Shown here: one piece after another, positions 52,991 to 61,797 of the stretch
Layout: each line of letters begins with the position of its first letter
Position numbering within the stretch: position 1 is the stretch's first letter
Source of the DNA: an uncultured Lachnospiraceae bacterium
GTDB taxonomy: Bacteria > Bacillota > Clostridia > Lachnospirales > Lachnospiraceae
Direction of reading: 5' to 3'
DNA length: 64,000 nucleotides
Assembly (NCBI GenBank): GCA_947382415.1
Contig: CANCYO010000009.1
Coordinates: 1-64,000, forward strand
The notes under the pieces: generated by a model
Databases searched by the model: none
Told to the model about the DNA's origin: nothing
What the model saw: the letters and a program-made list of their open reading frames with translations, nothing else
Position numbers and translations under genes: made by a program

Positions 52991-53547
52991 TGGAAACAAT
53001 CTGGGAGCTTTTCTGGGAGTTTTTTAAAATAGGTGCTTTTGCCGTGGGCGGCGGCCCGGCTACATTGCCTTTTTTGATGGAATTGGCGGAGAATAAGCCG
53101 TGGTATACCATGGAGCAGCTGACGGATATGATTGCAATCAGCGAATCCACGCCGGGTCCTTTGGGACTGAATATGTCCACTTATGCGGGATATCAGGCTA
53201 TGGGAGTGACTGGAGGCCTGCTCTCTTCTTTCGGACTGGTACTGCCCAGTGTGATCATCATTATCATAATTGCCAGATTTCTTGACAATTTTAATCAAAA
53301 CCGGTATGTGCAGGGGGCGTTCCGGGGAATCCGTCCCGCGGTGACGGCTTTGATCGGGGCGGCTGTGTTTAATTTGTGCAGAGTGTCTCTTTTTGTGGAG
53401 ACGGACGGAAAAACCGCGCCGGCAGTGGGCTCCATACTGATAGCAGTGCTGGTATTTGCACTGCTTCAGATAAAAAAACTGAATCGGTTTCATCCCGCTC
53501 TCTGGTTTCTGATCGGAGCTGCGGCAGGCGTGGTATTCCAAATATGA
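52987..53547 (+). CDS. chrA2: Chromate transporter-family protein, second subunit
   Basis: This is the partner half-protein, beginning with a double Met (MMETIWELFWEFFKIGAFAVGGG, noted as a region). It has the CHR pattern AISESTPGPLGLNMSTYAGY and an LPSVIIIIII helix. It starts with a four-base overlap with the first subunit, as is usual for coupled subunits. A longer ORF upstream in this frame covers the first gene and is a shadow. Confidence 0.85.
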   Translation: MMETIWELFWEFFKIGAFAVGGGPATLPFLMELAENKPWYTMEQLTDMIAISESTPGPLGLNMSTYAGYQAMGVTGGLLSSFGLVLPSVIIIIIIARFLDNFNQNRYVQGAFRGIRPAVTALIGAAVFNLCRVSLFVETDGKTAPAVGSILIAVLVFALLQIKKLNRFHPALWFLIGAAAGVVFQI

Positions 53548-53615
53548 GTTCTAATAAGTTCATGTGAGTCATACCAATTGCGAGTCATATTAATACAAAA
53601 ACAGGAGGCGTCTCA

Positions 53616-56051
53616 ATGATTGATATTTTCGTGGATAAATTGTATCGTTATGACAGAATAGAGGAGCCCTGCTTTGTCGCTGTTCCGGTAAAAGAGGGAG
53701 AACTGCGTGATGCGGACAGGGTGCGCGTGTATCAGGAGGGCAGGGCGCTGCCGCTTCAGACAAAGATCACTTCCCGCCATAAAGACGGGTCCGTGCGCTT
53801 TCTGTTTCTGCGTTTTCTGGCCGATCTGCCGGGAAACAGGAGGACGGTGCTGCAGTGCGATCTGTACGGAGTAGAGAATGTGGCAGGTAAAGCTGAGGCC
53901 GGCAAAACTGCAAATGTACCGGGCGGCCCGGCTGTGCAGGTTCATTCGGACAGCGCAGGTATCACCGTGCAGACTGCCTGCGGTGAGGAAGGCCGGGAAT
54001 TTTCCTTTCGGGTGGAACATAACGGCAGCGGTATTTTTGAACGATTGAATGCGCTGGGTCGCATTTACGCCCGGGAGCAGTTTGTGGGGCCGCTTCTGCA
54101 GGACGGCGCCGGAACCGGGTACCGGATGCGTGTGGGCGAATGGCAGGTGGCCGAGGCGGGGCCGGTATGTGCCATTTTAAAGGCAAAGGGCAGCAATGTA
54201 AATGCGGATGGAGACGCGGGAAGCGAACCCTCGCGGATTGACTTTGAGTTAAAGCTCACCGCATGGGCGGGGAAGCCCTGGGTGGAGATTTCCTATCGGA
54301 TTATCAATACCTCGGATGCCGCGCTGCATGTGGCTTCTTTGGTCTTTTATCTCAAAAGGACACCGGATGCCGTTTCCCGTGGTTTTATGCCCATGGTGCT
54401 GGAGGAGAAGCTGGATTCCACAGGCTGCGGCGATCTGTTGGATGCGCCGGAGTTTGGGGATGGACCGGTATTTCATGCCAGAGGGGTGGGTGAGCTGGAG
54501 CAGATAGAGGACAGAGCGCCTGTGAGTGGGATTCGGACCTGTGCGGGCAGCTCGAATTACAAGACGGACTTTTTTGTGGGCAGGGACGGCACGGCCGTGA
54601 ACCGGGCGGTGGATTCCAAATGGCTGATCCGCGAGGCCAATGAGCATTTTGCGGAGGTGTTTTACGGAACCTTTTTTGCGGACTGCACGGACAGGGAAGG
54701 CGGTGTGTGTGCCACGATCTTTCAGGCGCAGCAGAATTATCCTAAGGCAGTGCAGGCGGATGACGGCGGCCTGAGCGTGATGCTGGTGCCGGAGCATATG
54801 GAGAAGGTGGTCATGCAGACCGGCATGTCCAGAGAGCAGAGATTCCTGTTGCATTTCCACGATGCAGGGGAGAGCCTTGCCGAGATCGACAATCGCAGTC
54901 TGATCTATCAGATGCCCGACAGGCCTTATCTGTCTCCTGAGACGCACAGAGCTTCCGGCGTCTGGCTGGATGTATTTGCCGACAAAAAGGATGTCGATGT
55001 GGAGAAGTATCTGATCGAGCGGGCGGACGGACATTGCCGCGCTTACGGTATGCTGAATTTCGGGGATTCCTATGATGCGGGCTACACCAATCAGGGCCGG
55101 GGCGGCGGAGCGCTTGTATGGTGTAACAATGAGTATGACTATCCCCATGCCTGCGCGCTTTTGTATGTGCGCACGGGAATCAGGAGGTTTCTGGACTATA
55201 ATATTGCCTCCTGCAGTCACTGGATGGATGTGGACGTGTGTCATTATCACTCTAATCCGCTGTATGTGGGCGGCCAGTGGGAGCACACGGGGGGACATTG
55301 TATAGACGGCGTCATGGTGTGTTCCCATGAGTGGGTGGAAGGACTTCTGGACTATTATCATTTCACCGGAGATGAGAGAGGGCTGGAGACGGCTCTTGGT
55401 ATCGGGGACAATGTGATGCGTTTGTTGGAGACGCCCATGTACGCTCATGTTGGTGAGGCCAATGCCAGAGAGACCGGATGGGCACTGCGTACGCTGACGG
55501 CGCTCTATGTGGAGACCTGGGATGAAAAATGGCTCTCAAAGTGCGACAGGATCCTTCGGGATTTTGAGGTCTGGGAGGAACAGTATGGGGACTGGCTTGC
55601 GCCCTATACGGACAATACGGTTATCCGGGTGGGCTTTATGATCTCTGTGGCCATCGGCAGTGTGATGCGCTATTACAGGCAGTTTCCCAGGCCGGAGTTA
55701 AAAGAAATGATGCTGCGGGCAGTGGATGATCTGATTGAGAATTGTTATGTGGAAGATTGGGGCTGCTTTTATTATAAGGAATTGCCCAGCCTGAACAGAC
55801 TGGGGCAGAATACGCTGCTGTTGGAGGCCCTTGCCATCGCCTATGAGCTTTCGGGGAACGCGGAATATTTAAGGCCCGGAATCGGAACCTTTAAAAAGAC
55901 CATTGCCGGCGCGGCACCCGGGGCTGTGGGGGCCAAAAAGATTGTGGGTGATGCGGTGATCGTGGGCAATGCCAGCAGCAAGGGATTTGCCCAGTGCATG
56001 ATCCCGCTTGCCACCTATTATCGGGCAGCGGCGGAGAGCGGCCTGCTGTGA
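53616..56051 (+). CDS. YetA/PL26-like exo-rhamnogalacturonan lyase family protein
   Basis: This 811-residue protein without signal peptide has an N-terminal beta-rich half and a C-terminal (alpha/alpha)-barrel half (from about 480: NFGDSYDAGYTNQGRGGG, DVDVCHYHSNPLY, GGHCIDG). The layout matches the YetA family related to exo-rhamnogalacturonan lyases (PL26), which act on pectin side structures. Being intracellular, it would cleave imported oligosaccharides. No transporter or regulator for such sugars is beside it. AGGAGGCG precedes the ATG. The family match is by eye, so the enzyme activity is an inference. Confidence 0.68.
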   Translation: MIDIFVDKLYRYDRIEEPCFVAVPVKEGELRDADRVRVYQEGRALPLQTKITSRHKDGSVRFLFLRFLADLPGNRRTVLQCDLYGVENVAGKAEAGKTANVPGGPAVQVHSDSAGITVQTACGEEGREFSFRVEHNGSGIFERLNALGRIYAREQFVGPLLQDGAGTGYRMRVGEWQVAEAGPVCAILKAKGSNVNADGDAGSEPSRIDFELKLTAWAGKPWVEISYRIINTSDAALHVASLVFYLKRTPDAVSRGFMPMVLEEKLDSTGCGDLLDAPEFGDGPVFHARGVGELEQIEDRAPVSGIRTCAGSSNYKTDFFVGRDGTAVNRAVDSKWLIREANEHFAEVFYGTFFADCTDREGGVCATIFQAQQNYPKAVQADDGGLSVMLVPEHMEKVVMQTGMSREQRFLLHFHDAGESLAEIDNRSLIYQMPDRPYLSPETHRASGVWLDVFADKKDVDVEKYLIERADGHCRAYGMLNFGDSYDAGYTNQGRGGGALVWCNNEYDYPHACALLYVRTGIRRFLDYNIASCSHWMDVDVCHYHSNPLYVGGQWEHTGGHCIDGVMVCSHEWVEGLLDYYHFTGDERGLETALGIGDNVMRLLETPMYAHVGEANARETGWALRTLTALYVETWDEKWLSKCDRILRDFEVWEEQYGDWLAPYTDNTVIRVGFMISVAIGSVMRYYRQFPRPELKEMMLRAVDDLIENCYVEDWGCFYYKELPSLNRLGQNTLLLEALAIAYELSGNAEYLRPGIGTFKKTIAGAAPGAVGAKKIVGDAVIVGNASSKGFAQCMIPLATYYRAAAESGLL

Positions 56052-56092
56052 GCGGCGGGTCCTGAAGCGGACAGGCGGGAGAGGAAAGGTGT

Positions 56093-56608
56093 ATGTTTGA
56101 GAGGTTTTATCCCGATTGCGAGGCGGACAGCGCCTATGACATAGACTATGCGGGATTATATAAGCAGGGCTATCGGGGCGTGATTTTTGACATTGACAAT
56201 ACGCTGACGACACATGGGGCACCGGCGACAAGGCAGGCGGTGGAATTATTTGCGGCGCTGCGGGATATGGGTTTTGCCACGGTGCTGCTGTCCAACAATA
56301 AGGAGCCCCGGGTGAAAAGCTTTGGGGACGCTGTGGGCAGCGCTTATATCCATAAGGCGGGAAAGCCGGGACGGGCCGGTTATGAGCGCGCCATGGAGCG
56401 GATGGGAACTGACATGGGAACTACGGTCTTTGTGGGCGACCAATTGTTCACGGACATCTGGGGAGCCAGAAAGGCAGGAATCTACACTTTTTTAACGAAA
56501 CCCATCCATCCCAGGGAGGAGATCCAGATTGTCCTGAAACGCTTTCTGGAGCGGATTGTATTGTATTTTTATCATCGCAATGGAAAACGGGGAGGAAGTG
56601 CCAGATGA
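56093..56608 (+). CDS. yqeG: YqeG-family HAD phosphatase
   Basis: This HAD-superfamily class IIIA phosphatase has motif I FDIDNTLTTHG, motif II-like LLSNN, GKPGRAGY and motif IV VGDQLFTDIWGARKAG. YqeG in Bacillus sits beside ribosome-assembly genes and belongs to the group also called phosphatidylglycerophosphatase-like. Here it precedes the aro genes, with its stop overlapping the aroE start by four bases. The length (171 aa) is normal. Confidence 0.9.
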   Translation: MFERFYPDCEADSAYDIDYAGLYKQGYRGVIFDIDNTLTTHGAPATRQAVELFAALRDMGFATVLLSNNKEPRVKSFGDAVGSAYIHKAGKPGRAGYERAMERMGTDMGTTVFVGDQLFTDIWGARKAGIYTFLTKPIHPREEIQIVLKRFLERIVLYFYHRNGKRGGSAR

Positions 56609-57474
56609 AGATGATAGACGGTTATACCCGCACCTGCGGGCTCATAGGCAATCCCGTGGAACACACGCTCTCGCCGCTGCTCCATAATATGCTGGCGGAG
56701 CTCACGGACCGGAAGCTGTGTTATGTGCCGCTCAGGGTGGAAGCGGGGCAGTTGGAGGCGGCTGTGAAGGGGGCTTATGCCCTGAATCTGCTGGGAACCA
56801 ATGTGACGGTGCCCTATAAGAGCGATGTGATACCTTTTCTGAAGGAGATCGACCCGCTGGCGGCAAAGATCGGCGCGGTGAATACTCTGGTGCGCATGGA
56901 AGGCGGATTTCGGGGCTATAATACGGATATGCCGGGGCTGTACCGCGCCCTGTGTGCCGACGGTGTGCGGATTGAGGGGGAGAAGGTTCTGATACTGGGC
57001 GCCGGCGGGGTCGCCCGGGCGGTTGCGGTGCTTTTGGCCGAGAAGGGAGCGGCAGGCGTTATTATGATGAACCGTACCTTGGATAAGGCCCGGCGCATCG
57101 CGGATGAGGTCAATGCAATGGCGGGGCGGGAGCTTGTGTCTGCCATGAGGTATGAAGACCATGAAGCGCTTCCGGAGGGAGAGCGCTATCTGGCCATTCA
57201 GGCCACCAGCGTGGGGATGCATCCCAATGACGATGATGTGGTGATTGCGGATAAGGCTTTTTATCAAAAGCTGCACACGGGTTACGATCTGATCTTTAAT
57301 CCGGCCAGAACCCGTTTTATGAAGCTGGTGGAAGAGCAGGGAGGGCGGGCCATGAACGGCGCGAAAATGCTGCTCTATCAGGGAGTCATCGCCTATGAGC
57401 TCTGGACGGGCAGCAGGGTGTCTGAGGAAGATGCGGACCGTGTGTTTGCCGCCATGGAGGAGACCTGGAAATGA
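56605..57474 (+). CDS. aroE: Shikimate dehydrogenase
   Basis: AroE reduces 3-dehydroshikimate to shikimate with NADPH. Substrate-binding NPVEHTLSPLLHN, the catalytic Lys in TNVTVPYKSDV, and GAVNTLV with GYNTDMPGL are present. The Rossmann motif is GAGGVARAVA. Length is 289 aa. It overlaps yqeG and aroK by four bases each, so the three and aroQ are translationally coupled. Confidence 0.95.
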   Translation: MKMIDGYTRTCGLIGNPVEHTLSPLLHNMLAELTDRKLCYVPLRVEAGQLEAAVKGAYALNLLGTNVTVPYKSDVIPFLKEIDPLAAKIGAVNTLVRMEGGFRGYNTDMPGLYRALCADGVRIEGEKVLILGAGGVARAVAVLLAEKGAAGVIMMNRTLDKARRIADEVNAMAGRELVSAMRYEDHEALPEGERYLAIQATSVGMHPNDDDVVIADKAFYQKLHTGYDLIFNPARTRFMKLVEEQGGRAMNGAKMLLYQGVIAYELWTGSRVSEEDADRVFAAMEETWK

Positions 57475-58001
57475 ACAAAAGAGGAGACAATATCGTTCTC
57501 ATCGGCTTTATGGGGAGCGGTAAGACCACCGTGGGCCTGAAGCTTTCCTATAGACTGCGCATGCCGGTGGAGGACACGGACAAATGGATCGAGAGACGTC
57601 AGGGCATGAGCGTCAGCGAGATATTCGACAGGGACGGCGAGGAGGTTTTCCGCAGAATGGAGACGGAGCTGCTGGAGGAGATTCGGGATACGGTTACACA
57701 GCGTATCTTATCCGTGGGCGGAGGTACGCCTGTGCGGCGGGAGAACAGAGCCTTATTAAAGCGCTGCGGCATGGTGGTGTATCTGCGGGCGGTGCCGGAG
57801 ACTCTATATAATAGGCTTCAGGGAGATGCCACAAGGCCTCTTTTGCAGTGCGAAAACCCGCTGGAGCGCATCCGGGCGCTTCTGGAAGAGCGGCGAGCCG
57901 CATATGAGGAGTGTGCGGATGTGACGGTGGATGTGGACGATTGTTCCATGGAAGAGATTCTGGAGCAGATCACAGCCGCATGGAAGGGAGAGAAAACGTG
58001 A
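57471..58001 (+). CDS. aroK: Shikimate kinase
   Basis: AroK phosphorylates shikimate at the 3-OH. Walker A GFMGSGKTTVG, the Asp and Arg residues of DTDKWIERRQGMSVSEIF, VGGGTPV, and the lid Arg in ATRPLL all match the family. Length is 176 aa. The GTG start of aroQ overlaps its stop. Confidence 0.95.
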   Translation: MNKRGDNIVLIGFMGSGKTTVGLKLSYRLRMPVEDTDKWIERRQGMSVSEIFDRDGEEVFRRMETELLEEIRDTVTQRILSVGGGTPVRRENRALLKRCGMVVYLRAVPETLYNRLQGDATRPLLQCENPLERIRALLEERRAAYEECADVTVDVDDCSMEEILEQITAAWKGEKT

Positions 58002-58432
58002 AAAAACTTTTGGTGATCAATGGACCGAATCTGAATTTTCTGGGCATTCGGGAGAAAAGCGTCTATGGAACACAGGATTATCAGTATCTGCTGGATATGA
58101 TAGAGAAAAAGGCAAAAGAGAGCGGGAACAGTATCACCGTGTTTCAGTCCAATCACGAGGGCACCATCATAGACCGCATTCAGGAGGCTTATTTTGACGG
58201 CACGGAAGGGATCGTGATCAATCCGGGCGCCTATACCCATTACAGCTATGCCATCCGGGACGCTCTGGCCAGCATCACGGTACCGAAGGTAGAGATTCAT
58301 ATTTCGGATATTACGAAGCGGGAGGAGTTCCGCAAGGTTTCCGTGACGAAAGACGCCTGTGATCACCAGATCTATGGGCAGGGGCTGGACGGTTATCTGC
58401 AGGCCATCGACTTTATTTTGGGCATTATTTGA
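57998..58432 (+). CDS. aroQ: 3-dehydroquinate dehydratase, type II
   Basis: AroQ catalyses the third shikimate-pathway step (3-dehydroquinate to 3-dehydroshikimate). The motif INGPNLNFLGIREKSVYG carries the catalytic Tyr. QSNHEGTIIDRIQEA and INPGAYTHYSYAIRDAL follow, with EIHISDITKREEFRK at the end. The GTG start with AAGGGAGAG upstream gives the standard 144-residue protein and a four-base overlap with aroK. Longer upstream ORF sequence in this frame is ignored. Confidence 0.95.
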   Translation: MKKLLVINGPNLNFLGIREKSVYGTQDYQYLLDMIEKKAKESGNSITVFQSNHEGTIIDRIQEAYFDGTEGIVINPGAYTHYSYAIRDALASITVPKVEIHISDITKREEFRKVSVTKDACDHQIYGQGLDGYLQAIDFILGII

Positions 58433-58471
58433 TACTTTTTTCAGATTTTCCTGTTTTTTTCCAAAAAACAG

Positions 58472-58500
58472 TTGAAATGGGGATTTTTTTATATTAGAAT
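58472..58500 (+). promoter_or_regulatory. Promoter of efp
   Basis: TTGAAA and TAGAAT are 17 bp apart. An A/T-rich hairpin (CTGTTTTTTTCC with AAAAAACAG, 58451-58471) lies just before it and may end the aroQ transcript, though without a good T run. Confidence 0.55.
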
Positions 58501-58541
58501 GTTAAGGAATTATATCGCGAAAATTTTAGGAGGAATATATT

Positions 58542-59099
58542 ATGATTTCTGCAGGTGATTTCAGAAATGGTATTACTATTGAGTACGATAACAATGTGTA
58601 CCAGATTATAGAATTCCAGCACGTAAAACCCGGAAAGGGCGCAGCCTTCGTCCGCACAAAGCTGAAAAACATCAAGAGCGGCGGCGTTGTGGAGAAGACC
58701 TTCCGTCCCACCGAGAAGTGCCCTCAGGCGCGTATTGACAGAAAAGATATGCAGTATTTGTATTCTGACGGCGATCTGTATTATTTTATGGACACCGAGA
58801 GTTATGATCAGGTCGCTTTAAACGGCGAGACCGTGGGCGATGCGCTGAAGTTTGTGAAAGAGAACGAGATGTGTAAGGTCTGCTCTCACAACGGCAGTGT
58901 GTTCTCCGTTGAGCCTCCTCTGTTTGTAGAGCTGGAGATCACGGACACGGAGCCCGGCTTTAAGGGCGATACCGCTACCGGTGCCACCAAGCCCGCCACG
59001 GTTGAGACCGGAGCAGTGGTCAATGTTCCTCTGTTTGTAGACCAGGGCGACAAGATCAAGATCGACACCAGAACAGGCGAATATCTGTCCCGCGTATAA
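58542..59099 (+). CDS. efp: Elongation factor P
   Basis: EF-P relieves ribosome stalling at polyproline. Three beta-barrel domains are as expected over 185 aa. The loop HVKPGKGAAFVR holds Lys32, the position modified in Bacillus by 5-aminopentanol. C-terminal domain signs are VETGAVVNVPLFVDQGDKI. AGGAGG precedes the ATG. It lies after aroQ with its own promoter and a strong terminator behind it. Confidence 0.96.
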   Translation: MISAGDFRNGITIEYDNNVYQIIEFQHVKPGKGAAFVRTKLKNIKSGGVVEKTFRPTEKCPQARIDRKDMQYLYSDGDLYYFMDTESYDQVALNGETVGDALKFVKENEMCKVCSHNGSVFSVEPPLFVELEITDTEPGFKGDTATGATKPATVETGAVVNVPLFVDQGDKIKIDTRTGEYLSRV

Positions 59100-59132
59100 G
59101 CCGCGGCGCTGTCTTTTTTGCAGATGTAATGT

Positions 59133-59178
59133 AAGACAATGGACAAGCTTTCTTTCGAGAGCTTCCATTGTCTTTTTT
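59133..59178 (+). terminator. Terminator after efp
   Basis: AAGACAATGG and CCATTGTCTT pair, with an inner AAGCT/AGCTT extension, followed by six T residues. Confidence 0.9.
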
Positions 59179-59248
59179 GTGTACAAAAATTACCGGAGAA
59201 GTCGAGAAGAAAGGAAAAAGTCCGTAAATACGGACGGGTGAAAAAACA

Positions 59249-60226
59249 ATGGATCATGAAAAAATGAATAATATTAGAAATGAAGCAGTTTGTATGGATA
59301 TCAGGAAGTTCGCGGAACTGGTGAGCGCGGCGGTGTCGGAAGAGTTGGGGGAGAGCTGTCAGGTAAAGCTCCAGGAGATCATGAAGAATAATGGCGTGAT
59401 TTTGCAGGGGCTGATCATCCTGACCGGTAAGCGGAACATCTCTCCTACCATTTATTTGAATTCATTTTTGGAGGCATTTGCGGGAGGAGTACCGCTGTCG
59501 GTGATAGTGAGTAAAATTTTGGAAATATACAGAAGCGATATGCCTGCGGGTAATATCGACATGAGTTTTTTCAGAGAGTTTGAGAGAGTTCGTTCCGATA
59601 TCTGCTACAGGATAGTCAACCGGAATCGTAACCGTGTGCTTCTGGAGCGGATTCCGCATATTGATTTTCTGGATCTGAGCATCTGCTTTTTCTATGCTTA
59701 TCAGAGTGATGCCCTGGGTACCGGGTCCATTCTGATCTATAACAGTCATATGGAGATGTGGGGCTGTTCGGTGGAGACTCTTATGAAGCTTGCAGGGGAG
59801 AACACGGAGCGTTTATATCCATGGGAGATCCACCGGATGGAGGAACTGCTGTCGGAGGCGCTGCCCTGGGAGGAATGGGAGGCGCGGGAGACGCAGAGCG
59901 ATTGTCCCGGTGAAGAGGAGGTGGCAGAGAGTGTGCCTATGCGGGTACTTTGCAATGCCCAGCGGGTTTACGGGGCCACCTGTATGATCTATCCCGGGGT
60001 GCTTGGCACACTGGCGGAGGAGGCGGGAGAAAACCTTTATATTCTGCCCAGCTCCGTCCATGAGATTCTGATTCTGCCGGAGAGCGAGGTGGAGGATGAG
60101 CAGTATCTGCGCGATATGATCCGGGAGGTCAATGGCACACAGGTGGAGCCGGAGGAGATTCTGTCCGACAATCTTTATTTTTATGACCGCCTGAAAAACC
60201 GCGTAGAGATAGCAGACTGCAAGTGA
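59249..60226 (+). CDS. DUF5688 family protein
   Basis: The protein (325 aa) matches DUF5688, common in Lachnospiraceae. LQEIMKNNGVILQGLII near the N-terminus, PTIYLNSFLEAF, RNRVLLERIPHIDFLDLSI and LYILPSSVHEILILPES are typical parts. There are no membrane helices and no signal peptide. The function is unknown; it is often one of several paralogs. The ribosome site is poor. It is followed by the tRNA-Arg gene. Confidence 0.75.
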   Translation: MDHEKMNNIRNEAVCMDIRKFAELVSAAVSEELGESCQVKLQEIMKNNGVILQGLIILTGKRNISPTIYLNSFLEAFAGGVPLSVIVSKILEIYRSDMPAGNIDMSFFREFERVRSDICYRIVNRNRNRVLLERIPHIDFLDLSICFFYAYQSDALGTGSILIYNSHMEMWGCSVETLMKLAGENTERLYPWEIHRMEELLSEALPWEEWEARETQSDCPGEEEVAESVPMRVLCNAQRVYGATCMIYPGVLGTLAEEAGENLYILPSSVHEILILPESEVEDEQYLRDMIREVNGTQVEPEEILSDNLYFYDRLKNRVEIADCK

Positions 60227-60274
60227 CAGAAAATGGCGGATTGCAAATAAATGTGAGATTTTGTGAATTCAAGG

Positions 60275-60303
60275 TAGACAGGATAAAATTTTTGTGATAT
60301 TAT
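60275..60303 (+). promoter_or_regulatory. Promoter candidate for tRNA-Arg
   Basis: TAGACA and TATTAT are 17 bp apart, with a TG extension. An overlapping TATAAT at 60301-60306 is an alternative -10 with long spacing. Either would start transcription inside the left arm of the inverted repeat. Confidence 0.5.
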
Positions 60304-60426
60304 AATCAGGGTGATGTAACAAAATTGTAACAATTTGCATCCGTAGTCTAATGGATAGAACGGAGGCCTCCGACGCCTTTAATGCAGGTTCGATTCCTGT
60401 CGGATGCATTTTACATCACCCTGATT
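60304..60426. repeat. Perfect 16-bp inverted repeat enclosing tRNA-Arg
   Basis: AATCAGGGTGATGTAA (60304-60319) is the exact reverse complement of TTACATCACCCTGATT (60411-60426). The right arm runs into eight T residues, so the pair also works as a terminator whose 5' arm lies before the tRNA. The 17 bp between the left arm and the tRNA hold a small AAATTG/CAATTT palindrome. Confidence 0.88.
60337..60408 (+). tRNA. tRNA-Arg(CCG)
   Basis: The cloverleaf is complete: acceptor GCATCCG/CGGATGC, D arm (GTCTAATGGATAGAAC), anticodon stem GAGGC/GCCTT with loop CTCCGAC, so anticodon CCG for Arg codon CGG, and T arm CAGGT TCGATTC CTGTC's loop. Discriminator A is 60408, and CCA is not encoded. Confidence 0.93.
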
Positions 60427-60468
60427 TTTTTTGCAGATTTTTAACCCTGATTTTTGAGAGGATTTTTT

Positions 60469-61671
60469 ATGTGGAAAGATAAACTGCGCATGTTGCGCGA
60501 CTACCTGATTAAGAACAGTAAGGTCGCCTTCCCGGTGATCATGGTGGCCGCAGTGGCTATCGTCGTCTCAATCGCGCTGGGAGCGGCCGGCAACCGCAGA
60601 GTGCAGGATATTGTGCCGGAACAGAGCTCTTCTTCGGAGACTCCGCCTGAAGATGTAGGGGATGTGCCGCTGGTGCCCAATGAGGATAGCGCCATCAGCG
60701 AGTTGATCTACAGCTTTTACAATGCGCAGGCTACCGGCGACCTGGATACGCTGAAATCTCTGTGCGATGAGATATCGGATCTGGACCTGTTGTCCTTTCA
60801 GGAGAAGGCCAATTATATTGAATACTATCCGGCGCTGGAGATTTATACCAAGAAGGGCATGAACGAAGGCGAGACCATCGTTTATGTATATTACCGGATG
60901 ACCTTCGCCAATCACGAGGAGGAATTCCCGGGATACACTTCCCATTATGTGTGTACCGCAGATGACGGTTCCCTGTATATCAAGCGCGCCAATTTCAGCA
61001 ATGAGCTGAATGATTATACCAGTAAGCTGTGTGCTCAGGCCGACGTGGTGGAGTTCAATAATCATGTCATTGCGGAGTATGACGCCTTCAAGGAGCAGTA
61101 TCCGGAGCTTGCGGATTATCCTGAGGAAGTTATGGCGCAGGTCAATATGACTGTCGGTGTAAAATGGTCCCAGATGCAGGCTGACGCTGCAGGCGTATCT
61201 GACAATGACCCTGAGGGGAACGATCCCGTGGGAGGTCAGGAGGGCGGAGAGTCCCAGCCCGAGGAGCCGCAGGGGTCAGTGTATGCTTCGGCAACCACCA
61301 CCGTGAATGTGAGAAGCTCTGACAGTGAGCAGGCGGACAGGCTGGGCAAGGTGAGCGGCGGAACCAGGCTTCAGCTTCTGGAGCAGCGTGAAAACGGATG
61401 GTCCAAGGTGCTGTATGAGAATAAGGAAGGTTATATCAAATCCGAATTTCTTCAGGTGGAGGAGAGCGCTGAGGGCCAGCAGACGGTGGGAAGCGTGAAA
61501 GCGACTACCAATGTCAATGTGAGGGCTGCGGCTGATCAGAACGCGGCTAAGCTGGGGACGCTTGTGGGCGGTGATACAGCGGAGCTGATCGCGGTGGAAG
61601 GCGAGTGGTGCAAGATTAAATTCGGCGGTCAGGTCGGCTATGTAAAAGCAGAATTTGTAGAACAGCAGTAA
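60469..61671 (+). CDS. Membrane-anchored protein with two SH3b domains
   Basis: A short cytosolic part and one membrane helix (about 21-42) lead to an extracellular region. It begins with an Asp/Glu/Pro-rich stretch, then an NTF2-like module of about 130 residues (ISELIYSFYNAQATGDLDTL). A Gly/Glu/Gln-rich linker follows, then two bacterial SH3 domains (TTTVNVRSSDSEQADRLGKV and TTNVNVRAAADQNAAKLGTL). SH3b modules bind cell-wall peptides. No catalytic domain is seen, so it is probably an adaptor. The TTG upstream was rejected in favour of this ATG with AGAGGA. Confidence 0.8.
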   Translation: MWKDKLRMLRDYLIKNSKVAFPVIMVAAVAIVVSIALGAAGNRRVQDIVPEQSSSSETPPEDVGDVPLVPNEDSAISELIYSFYNAQATGDLDTLKSLCDEISDLDLLSFQEKANYIEYYPALEIYTKKGMNEGETIVYVYYRMTFANHEEEFPGYTSHYVCTADDGSLYIKRANFSNELNDYTSKLCAQADVVEFNNHVIAEYDAFKEQYPELADYPEEVMAQVNMTVGVKWSQMQADAAGVSDNDPEGNDPVGGQEGGESQPEEPQGSVYASATTTVNVRSSDSEQADRLGKVSGGTRLQLLEQRENGWSKVLYENKEGYIKSEFLQVEESAEGQQTVGSVKATTNVNVRAAADQNAAKLGTLVGGDTAELIAVEGEWCKIKFGGQVGYVKAEFVEQQ

Positions 61672-61684
61672 ACGTATTATATGC

Positions 61685-61731
61685 AATTGTATAAGTAATT
61701 GTATAAGTAATGTAAAAGTAATCGTATAAAA
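61685..61731 (+). repeat. Short 12-bp degenerate tandem repeat
   Basis: AATTGTATAAGT occurs twice exactly and then in two diverged forms (AATGTAAAAGT, AATCGTATAAAA). It lies between the SH3 protein gene and the next gene, with no other feature there. Confidence 0.75.
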
Positions 61732-61797
61732 TTTTGTCTGCTGCGCAAAATAGACTGAGATTCCAATGATCGGTGCGGATATACGGGAGGTATAGTC

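Noticed and set aside
58451..58471. CTGTTTTTTTCC/AAAAAACAG hairpin as aroQ terminator
   Set aside because: The stem is A-T only and no T run follows it.
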